64,000 nt of DNA from [Phialemoniopsis] sp. UDSM-2020. Lineage: Eukaryota; Ascomycota; Sordariomycetes; Thyridiales; Thyridiaceae. Below the pieces are notes generated by a model. That model was given only the letters and a program-made list of their open reading frames with translations. It was not told where the DNA came from and ran no database searches. The position numbers and the translations under genes are program-made. How positions within the stretch are numbered: the stretch's first letter is position 1; the number at the start of each line of letters is the position of its first letter. The stretch covers positions 6,138,001 through 6,202,000 of the forward strand of contig JAEILZ010000002.1 in the NCBI GenBank assembly GCA_018873225.1, read 5' to 3'. Shown in pieces: positions 56,572 through 64,000 of this stretch.

Positions 56572-57447
56572 ATGTCTTCATATCTCATCACCGGCACTAC
56601 ACGAGGCCTCGGCCTCACCCTGACCCGCCAGCTTCTGGAGCTGCCAACGAGTCAGGTCGGCAAGGTCATTGTGATCAACCGCCGCGAGCCGACTCCACCT
56701 CTGCAGGAGCTCATCAACAAATACTCTGGTCGTCTCTTTCCCATCACTGCTGCCGTTGCCGATTCAGCGTCAGTCAGCAAGGCTGCAGAGGAAGCCAAGG
56801 CCATCCTCGGATCGCAAGGACTCGACGTACTGGTCAACAACGCAGGCTTCCAGGCCTTCAGTGAAAATGGTGTGCTCGGCATGAGCGAGGAGCAACTCAC
56901 CAGTTCACTAGACGTGAACGTTACGGGACCGCACCGAGTGATCCTGGCCTTCCTGCCGCTCCTCCGGGCTGGCAAGGAGAAGAAGATCATCAACATGTAA
57001 GTAGCGCCTTTCCAGCTGATTCCCACGGAGGACCATCTGATGCTAATGCCCCCTAGCACGAGCTCTATGGGCTCCAACGAATGGGCCCCTTTCACAGGAC
57101 ATGCCCCGTCGCCGGCGTACAAGATCGCCAAGGCCGCGATGAACATGCTAAACACGCAATACGCCATGTATCTGGAGGAGGAAGGTTTCACATGTGTTCT
57201 AATCTCTCCTGGTGTAAGTCAAAAACCTTTCATTGTATGTAGAAGCGGCGTCTAACACTTCAAACAGTGGATGCGGACGGATCTTGGCGGCCCCAATGCC
57301 GACCTCGATGTGGAGGAGGGTACCACTGGGACTAAGAACATTATCTTGAATGCAACTCCAGCACAAAATGGCAAGTTCCTTAATATTCATGTTCCTGGCA
57401 AGGAAGAGTCCTTTGGTCGCTACAACGGTAAAGAAGTCCCGTACTGA
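56572..57447 (+). CDS. Short-chain dehydrogenase/reductase (classical SDR)
   Basis: Three exons: 56572-56996, 57057-57213 and 57268-57447, giving 253 aa, a normal classical-SDR length. Rossmann motif TGTTRGLG at residues 8-15, NNAG near 90, the catalytic Ser in NMITSSMGS (formed across intron 1) and the catalytic YxxxK in PAYKIAKAAMN are all present, then SPGWMRTDLGG. RR after the second strand (INRREP) suggests preference for NADP(H). It likely oxidises or reduces a small alcohol or carbonyl in the cytosol. It follows the Zn2Cys6 regulator with the motif-rich promoter between them. Confidence 0.9.
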
Positions 57448-57980
57448 TAGCAGTGCAACCATAATAAAATAAATGAAAATAAACCATTGCAGATAGCATC
57501 CCTGCCGCGTGACTACACTCATTGCATCAGTACCGCTCTATCATTGAATAGTTGCAAGGCCTTTTGATCATCTTACTTTGGTCTCTTCCATCATTACCAT
57601 ACCTCGTGAACCCATCAATTCAACAGCGCGAGCTATTCTGCTCTGGCGATGGTTGTGCCACAGGCTTGGCACGGCGTGGCAGCGTTGCTCGCTTCCACGC
57701 AAAGCACATCAATGTGCAAAGGACTATCCACTATGGAGCGGAGCTATGTGTCCACTATATCAGAGTCTAGATGGACACAAACAATCGGCACTTTCGTTAT
57801 GTGGGAAGCAGGGTCATCATACCTTAAGTCTGCAAGTGGCAGTCCACGATTGCTGGAAGCCGCGTTCTGGCTGCAATACTCGACGGATCTGTTCGTCGAG
57901 GTCTCTACCTGTGCCACGGGTAGAAGGCAGGCGAGAAGGGGAGAAGGGTCATATTTTCATCGGCTGTTGTCATGTCGTTG
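57448..57980. other. Convergent intergenic
   Basis: Short frames at 57552-58116 overlap and lack family character. No supported feature. Confidence 0.4.
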
Positions 57981-58958
57981 TCAGTCGTCTGGCAGCCGCA
58001 TCTTGGTCTTTTTCCTGTTCTGCCCCGTCTCGCCAGGCTCTTCCCAGGCGCGCTTTTGTTTTCGCCGCTTGTCAAGCTCCAGCACCAAATCCGCAATGAA
58101 AGACACGTCTTCGTAGTCATCGTTTTGTAGTGAACCTGTGTTTGTATAAGTCCATAATCTCGCCCTGCTGAGGGAAGGACTCACCCAGGCCATGCCGCCT
58201 CTCGCTCGAGATCTCGTCCTCTTTGTGACGAGCTCTGCGCCGCTCCCAATGTTCGAAACTGAGGAGGATATTTGGCTGGCTTGCGTCGAGCTCCTGGATG
58301 TTGCACCAGGTGGTTCCCGAGCAGACATACTGCGAAGGGCCCATGATCTCCCAGTGTATCTGTATTTGCTTGTCTCGCACCATTGCCCCGTCGTACCTTT
58401 CGGCTGCACCGGGGGTAATGAAACTTCCCGCGCCCTCACGAAACCAGCCCGTCATGATCTCTGGATCGCGGTTACTGTCGTAGAAATGGAGATGGATATC
58501 AAGGAGTTCCTGGTAAATGCATGCGCCAAGCCGCGAAGGCAAGGCGGCCAGATGGTCAGAGTCTTGAGGTATTGAAGCAAAGCACTCGTGAAGTCCTTCG
58601 ACTGACTTACATCTGGACTGCCTAGCCAAGGCACCTTGTTCTCGCCTCGGCCAATCGACCCGTACCCGCTATCAGATACACTCATCGCATCGCCTGCGTC
58701 GCGTCCGGCAATGCCCTGACTAATTGGACTGGAAGAGGGCCCGGCATTGTGATTGTGCTCGCTGACCATGCGCTGATACTCCTCACACAACTTGCGCCAC
58801 TGTTTAAGAGTAAGCTCTTCGAGACGTTCGCGTTCGAGCACGCGTTTGTTGACGAGGTACTGGTCGATCGCTTCGTGGGTCTCAAGCACAATGCCTTCCC
58901 TTGCCGCAAATCGCAAGGTTGTCCGGACCAACTCCTCCGTCAATGAGGGACTACTCAT
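57981..58958 (-). CDS. Unknown protein, 275 aa
   Basis: Three exons: 58611-58958, 58185-58509 and 57981-58135. Intron 1 (GTAAGT...TTTACCAG) is placed at the second possible acceptor because it keeps the frame into ELLDIHLHFYDSNRDPE; intron 2 (GTGAGT...CACAG) gives an acidic-basic end with a nuclear-signal-like DKRRKQKRAWEE and RKKTKM. The family is not recognised. The N-terminal ~75 residues are helical; the middle contains MSVSDSGYGSIG, which looks like a phosphodegron-type Ser/Gly stretch, and the second exon has a Trp-containing beta-like region (WEIMGPSQYVCSGTTWCNIQ). Possibly nuclear; function unknown. Confidence 0.65.
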
Positions 58959-59766
58959 GTATGCCAAATGGCCAGTGTATTCTCAAGTCTTGGATGCTCG
59001 CTGGCATGTATGTCGGAGCGACCAGCACAAGCAAGAAGGCGCCGTGACAGTGTCGATGCTCGTGTGTCGCACGACACCTTTGGGGTCGATCAGAGTCAAT
59101 CAGGCACAGCGGGGTACGATGTCGTGTTTCAGTGATCCTGGCTATGCCGCCGAGCTGAAAGGCCTGGGGCCGTGGGGGTGGGATTGTGTCTGGAGCGGTG
59201 GCTTCTACTCGGTGAGTCGATCTCGTCGCCTTTTCGGTACTTGCAAGCGTTTGCGGAGTGAAAGAAGCATCGGAGGAAGCGTCGCGCATTGTCCGAATAA
59301 GATGGAGAAGGTGCAGGTTTGCGACAGGCGGCGGACCTCAATCTGAACAATGCGAGGGTAGTGTTCCGGCGGCAGTGGATGATCGTACTGCGTACGCGCA
59401 CCTTGCAGCCCCCACAGCTCATGCTGCACGCTGGGAGGCCTAATCTATCTAAACCGGAGAGCTGGAAATGCCATTGCAAGGTAGACTTCAGTGCCGGTCA
59501 ACACGCCATTTGCATCACTATCTGGAGAAAGCCAATACGAGTTCAGCGCCAGAACATCAAGTGGTTGTGATCGTGAAGCACTCGAGCCTTTATATTACTC
59601 CAATTGGTATTCTTACAATATCTACGTAGAGACGTACATGAATGGGGTAATTGTCAACAACGATTCGATACAGACTTCCAGGCCCTGCGACTGCTGCCAG
59701 GTGTTGCGCATGATCTTGCAGCCGGCGCCTTCAACATGCCAATTGCTTTTCCAATTCGCCCCTCGA
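58959..59766. other. Intergenic between 275-aa gene and retropepsin-like gene 1
   Basis: Overlapping short frames only. The 3' end of the retropepsin-like gene may extend to 59654 if a further intron (GTATGA donor near 59866, GAGCAG acceptor near 59806) is used. Confidence 0.4.
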
Positions 59767-60848
59767 TCACCTTGGTTTTCGAGAAAGTTTGCGAGGCGGG
59801 TCCTGCTCCAGATGATTAGCACAGCATAAGGCCGATGAAATAACGAAGCTCGGATGAGTCATACGTAGAGGAATAGTCCGCGGCAGTCCTGTCGGCACAG
59901 GACCACTGGGGCGGCTCGATGTAGGAGGTCGATCGGGCTTTGAGTCCAGAAACGCACGTTGTCCATAGACCTTCAGCAAAGCACGCCCAATGATGGCTTC
60001 TTCGGAAAGCGTCGAAACGACATAGAAGTCATCCTTCTCCGTTTGACAAGCAGATCCTCGCCAAGTGATGCTCAACTTTCTGTCGCTTTTAAAAGAACCA
60101 TACCTTGCTTCTTCGGCCTTGATATACCTATCCTCGAATGATTCGAATGAGGCCACGAGTTTATCGGAGATCCAATTGAACGGGCTCTTGTCGTCCAGCA
60201 CGACCTGGACTCCTCGCCAGCTGGGCCTGTCCGGTCCGTAGAATCTGGCCCACTTCCGGGGTGGCGGATCACTCTCAGCGGAGTCGCATTCCACGACAGA
60301 ATGTTCAAGTCGTGGCTTCAACGGTTAGCATCACGTCTGGTCCTCTCATGTATTTTTGTACATTTTCGTGCTCTGAGTCAATGCCTTACCTCCTGTCTTG
60401 TTGCTGAAGGAGACGGCAGCGCCTGTGCTGAATACATTGCAGCACAGATAGCCGAGAGTGGCATGGAAACCTGTACCATGGCCTCAGTGGGGGCTTGGGG
60501 AGGCATGAATTGCTGCGTTTGCCTTAAGCTTTTTGATTTCTGTCTGCTCTCGGATCACAGATGATTTAAACAGCATACCTTATAATTGGGAGGTTGACTG
60601 CCCATGTCAACACCGCTAGGGAATCCTGAATTTGGCCACTGCCAAACTTGCTCCGGAGGGGCCACACGGCCGACCGGGCGGCTCGAGTTCATATGTTGCA
60701 TCAGTTGCTGCAGCGGATCGTTCTTTTGATAAAGATATTTGGCATGGTTGTAGCTGATCGGTACATCGCCATGAACATAGGCTTCGTACTTATTTCTTTC
60801 TTTTTGGTGATCTAGCTCGACGTATAGCTTATGTTCGTCCTCATTCAT
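59767..60848 (-). CDS. Retropepsin-like fold protein 1, lacking the catalytic DSG
   Basis: Exons 60579-60848, 60390-60512 and from 60315 to the stop at 59767; all junctions are phase 0. The 3' end is uncertain. An N-terminal helical, charged region is followed by a Gln/Pro/Ala-rich exon, then a domain that aligns with retropepsin-like gene 2 nearby: VQVVLDDKSPFNWISDKLV against VSIIEDSGATDNFISPSQV, then ITWRGSACQTEKDDFYVVS against VAWCGTETEGIAFFYVAPN, and IIGRALL against LVGREFT. Retropepsin-type aspartic proteases need D-[ST]-G; here the site is DDKS, so proteolysis is unlikely. It may be a degenerate domesticated copy or bind without cutting. No retroelement genes (reverse transcriptase, integrase) lie nearby. 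Confidence 0.55.
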
Positions 60849-61789
60849 TGCTGCATTTCGCCAGTCGGCGATCAGGCGAGGTGTGAAAGAAGGGAGAGCG
60901 GAAGATTGGCTCCCACGCCGAAGGAAGAGGGTGCGGCGTGGCAAACCTCCTCTTTCATTTGGAGAAACTGGAGGGGGAGCGTGTCAGGGAGCCGCATTGG
61001 ATGTCCTACCCACCTGACCTGGAGAGATCCTCCACCAGATTCCCTAGGTTTCAAGATTCTTCGATGAGCCAATCCGCGGTGCGTGAGGTTACATGCTTGG
61101 GGTCAAATACGTTCGCGAACCATGCTGCTAGGTCATGGTGGGCCCTCTCGAACTCTCGCCCGACTGAGGAGAGGAGTGAAAGCTCGGATAAGTGATTGTG
61201 GAGGGGAGGCATCATCAGCGACTGGTCAAGTCCATCGTCCATTGTCCCACGCTTCCCTTGACCTGGAGCACCCAAAGCACATCATTCCCCCGATCCGGAC
61301 CTTGTTCCTGGAGGTGCAAGTCACCCAACACACTAAAGTGCTGAAAGCGACCTCGCCCAGTGGACGGACAGCGGTATTGACCTGCATAAGTGCACAGGCT
61401 GTCAATGGTGAAGCTCCCCAGCACCGCCCCACACGCAGCCGGCACCGTCCACTGACGTTTGTAACGAGATGCAACGGGCCAGCCATGGAAGTGCGCCGTA
61501 AGATTTTAGCTGGCTCAGGCACTTGTTCAGTTGGTCGAATGTCAGACGGCAAGGCAGACAGGCTGGTTGACTGCATCCGATTACGTCTCCGTCGGCTAGT
61601 TACTTTAAGTCTCCGTTCACTTTAATGCAAGTTAGCGGTCTTCGTGGGTCCTGTGGGAGGCCAAATGCACTGTTCAGATCACCTAAATCTACCACTTATC
61701 TATTTCTCTCGCTAATCACTCCTGACTTTTTCCCCCAAAGTACACATAGCTGTGTCCCCAATACTAGGTAAGTGTCTAGCTAGACCGGC
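60849..61789. other. Intergenic between the two retropepsin-like genes
   Basis: About 0.9 kb with overlapping, non-family frames on both strands (for example 61083-61625 plus). Nothing supported. Confidence 0.4.
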
Positions 61790-62822
61790 TCACTTCTTAT
61801 CGCCTGTATGCGCATGCCATGAGTTGCTATCCGCCAGTGTTGACTGCCGTGATGACGAGGTGGAACTGGGCTGGGACCCTGCAAGATGGGCTTGCCTGCG
61901 TCTTCGTCTGGCTATCTCGTCAACTTGAGCCATCATCCGTTCCCGTGCAGCATCCTGTCTGTCGGTCTCCGGTTTCTGGAACTCGCGCAAGGACAACATC
62001 AGTCGCAGTCCATTACTTTTATTGTTATTTCTCGTCCCCTCAATCAGCGGACGCCATTTACCTTTGCTTTGGTCTGAAGAGTGAGCAGCATGGCTTTGCT
62101 GGCTGGCTTCTCAGCCATGAGCGCGCCTGGATTCGCCTTTGTGAACTCCCTCCCTACCAGCATCTCGATCGGGGTCTCGTTGGGGGCGACATAGAAGAAC
62201 GCGATCCCCTCCGTTTCTGTACCGCACCAAGCCACTTCGACGATTCTGGTCGACACAAAGGTTTGTCCTGTCATGAGTCTGAACGATGCTGGATTTGTTC
62301 GTTTAGCGTCCAGTCCCAATCGCGCAACCTGCGATGGCGAAATGAAGTTGTCTGTCGCGCCTGAGTCTTCAATAATAGACACTAGCTCGAGATTCCCCTT
62401 GTGATTTTGGATCCATGCCCACTTTGGCTCCAAATCCACCGGTGTCTTCTTGAGCTGGTGTTAGCCACCCCTCCAAGGGCCGTTCGGTCTTTGCAACTCA
62501 CTTGCTGGGATCCCGATGCCGAGAAGGCCATGTGCCTCAAAGCATCCTTCTTTTCCTGGCTGAGATTACAGTAGTCTTCATGCCTCGTGCTCGTGGGAAC
62601 GTTGGACAACGTCCACCCAAGCTGGAGAGCCCTGCGCTGGTTCAATTCCTGCTCCCGAAAACGATCTGCTTCTTCCGGACTGAACGACATTGTGTGGTAG
62701 CGCCAACTCTCTGTGTTGGGTACAGGATAAGGACGGGTGTAGAATTGGGGAGCGGCATGCGAGACATATCTCTCGGAGGAATATGGCATCAGGCTGTCTT
62801 CCGGAATTAGTACTGTCTTCAT
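61790..62822 (-). CDS. Retropepsin-like aspartic protease domain protein 2
   Basis: Exons 62502-62822, 62062-62454 and 61790-61975, all phase 0, giving 299 aa. Exon 1 encodes a charged helical N-terminus (PEEADRFREQELNQRRALQL). Exon 2 encodes the retropepsin-like domain: IIEDSGATDNFIS with the catalytic-type D-S-G, VARLGLDAKR, the flap-like region with TGQTFVSTR, VEVAWCG, FYVAP and LVGREFT. Such domains are related to retrotransposon proteases, and stand-alone cellular forms such as Ddi1 exist. Exon 3 is basic, with a run of five Arg and a Ser-rich tail. No reverse transcriptase is near, so it looks like a cellular gene. Target unknown. It pairs with gene 1 in the same orientation. Confidence 0.65.
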
Positions 62823-63367
62823 GCCTGGTGCCAATTCAGCTGCTACCTCAGGCTGCTGCCTACGACCGCTTCCGGGTCATCGCCGTACAAGACGAGTGAA
62901 GAAGAAGGCATCCTATCGCCTTTCGAGACTATCGCCGATACGCGGACTGGATGACGTGAATGCAGTGAGTGTGGCACGCACGGGACCTTGGGTGTAGCAG
63001 AGATCCAATGACGATGCGATACGTTTCCTGCGAGTTGGTAATAGGTCCAACTTGCATGATGGAGGGGCGCCAGGTGACACTTTCTGTCGGCGGACGACAC
63101 TTTGCTTTTATCAAGCAATTTCCATCTGGCACACCATGGTGTCACTAGACGGCGGTCGGCCTTTCTGTCCGCCGCGCCGTGGCTCAAGCATGGCAGAGTG
63201 AGCTGTTGCCCGAGAGGCCAGGCTGGTTTGTCACTGCATATGCACCTCAGCCACAATGTGATGCCCGAGGTGCATTTTGCATGCCCATCGAGACTCTTTC
63301 CAGATTTGGCATCGTTGTCGAGTTTTTGCACGCACAATACTCAATTCTTCAAAGTCTAATCTTCGCC
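62823..63367. promoter_or_regulatory. Divergent promoter, retropepsin-like 2 / DUF6594
   Basis: About 0.55 kb between diverging starts. A short in-frame-looking peptide (MPSSSLVLYGDDPEAVVG) at about 62909 on the minus strand ends before the retropepsin-like gene and could be an upstream ORF in its leader. Confidence 0.35.
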
Positions 63368-64000
63368 ATGGAGTCGGTTGTCGTGGATCCGGCGCACGAT
63401 GTACAAATGGGACCGGCTACGGAGGGCTATCGAAAGGTTGCGGACCTCATGGCCCGGCACGACGAGTTTGCCATTGTGCGCCGGTTCCGAGCGCTCAACA
63501 TGCAGAATATTCTGTACCTTCAAGCCGAGGTCCTTCATCTCGAGGAAGAGCTTGCGGATCTAACTCTACGGGACCTTGTACATCCGAACCGACCTTATCA
63601 TAGCAAAGACTGGTGGTCTTTAGCCAATGGCGACGAGAAGGGCGATCGTGATCAGTGGGAGAAGGTTACGAAGCTTCGGGAGAAGCTCAACTTGTATAGT
63701 GAGCTATCCTAAAGTTGTCTAACATCATGCAAGGACTGACCGATCGTGCGCAACTAGACGATGCGGTGTTGAAGCAAGCACAACTCGCCAGACTCGATAG
63801 CCCTACACAGCAGAACATCACCTTCTTACAAGATTGGTTTCAGAGACCGCATATGGGAAACTTTCCGCTTCTAGGTCTGGATAGGTCAGCTTGGGACGAC
63901 ACTTACAAGAAAGATTTCGTATCCATTCGTGCCAACGGATGTACCGATCCTCTGACACGAGTTGTGCTCGAAAAGGTGATACCACTGTACCATCGTGTGA
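63368..64000 (+). CDS. DUF6594-type membrane protein, partial (3' end beyond window)
   Basis: Exon 1 is 63368-63698 and exon 2 is 63758 to beyond the right edge; the intron is GTGAGC...CAACTAG. The segment GYRKVADLMARHDEFAIVRR, with FRALNMQNILYLQAEVLHLE and then a KLREKLNLYNDAVLKQAQL stretch across the intron, is the typical start of the fungal DUF6594 family, which ends in two or three membrane helices (not in this window). The start at 63368 follows GCC and precedes a short variable leader; the frame is open further upstream to 63179 without a better ATG. The biochemical role of the family is not known to me. Confidence 0.75.

Overview
The window is nuclear DNA of a filamentous ascomycete (Pezizomycotina, probably a Sordariomycete). 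The evidence is short spliceosomal introns (about 42-110 bp, GTAAGT-like donors, CTAAC/CTGAC branch sites, YAG acceptors), plant-wall glycoside hydrolases, a Zn2Cys6 regulator, and fungal forms of MRE11, TAF10, APC10, mitochondrial uS19 and a Pof1-like nucleotidyltransferase. No rRNA gene, convincing tRNA, CRISPR array or intact transposon was seen. Exon boundaries below were worked out by hand from reading frame, splice signals and family fit.

Layout. 1-3.1 kb: two tandem paralogues of an unrecognised protein (A, cut by the left edge, and B). 3.7-17.6 kb: a gene-dense core with a secreted GH43-type enzyme, a Pof1-like adenylyltransferase, APC10, MRE11, TAF10, mitochondrial ribosomal protein S19 and a secreted GH5 endoglucanase. 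17.9-19.4 kb: unknown gene C. 19.4-25.5 kb: gene-poor, with one lone unknown gene at 21.3 kb. 25.5-38.3 kb: one giant secreted Ser/Thr-rich protein (about 4,240 aa, one 12.5-kb exon) carrying roughly 75-80 copies of an N-x-N-G-P motif. 38.7-40.4 kb: unknown gene D, a relative of C, interrupted by an in-frame TAG. 40.8-42.6 kb: a small unknown gene and a B3/B4-domain protein. 42.7-57.4 kb: a metabolic-looking block with an EthD-EthD-alpha/beta-hydrolase fusion, an MFS carboxylate-type transporter, an alpha-kinase, a PEP-mutase/isocitrate-lyase-family lyase, a Dal5-type MFS transporter, a Zn2Cys6 regulator and a short-chain dehydrogenase. 58-64 kb: an unknown gene, two related retropepsin-like genes and a DUF6594 gene cut by the right edge.

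How genes may work together. The core genes are housekeeping and share only divergent promoters. In the 42.7-57.4 kb block, two transporters, three enzymes and a regulator beside promoter DNA rich in GCGGA/TCCGC suggest an uptake-and-catabolism locus; this is inference. Genes A, B, C and D share one block (F-x(n)-EPI-x-D-x-E, degenerate in D) that ends at a phase-0 intron, so they look like one dispersed, undescribed family. The most unusual objects are the giant NGP-motif mucin, the A-D family with its stop-interrupted member, and the retropepsin-like pair in which one copy lacks the catalytic Asp-Ser-Gly.
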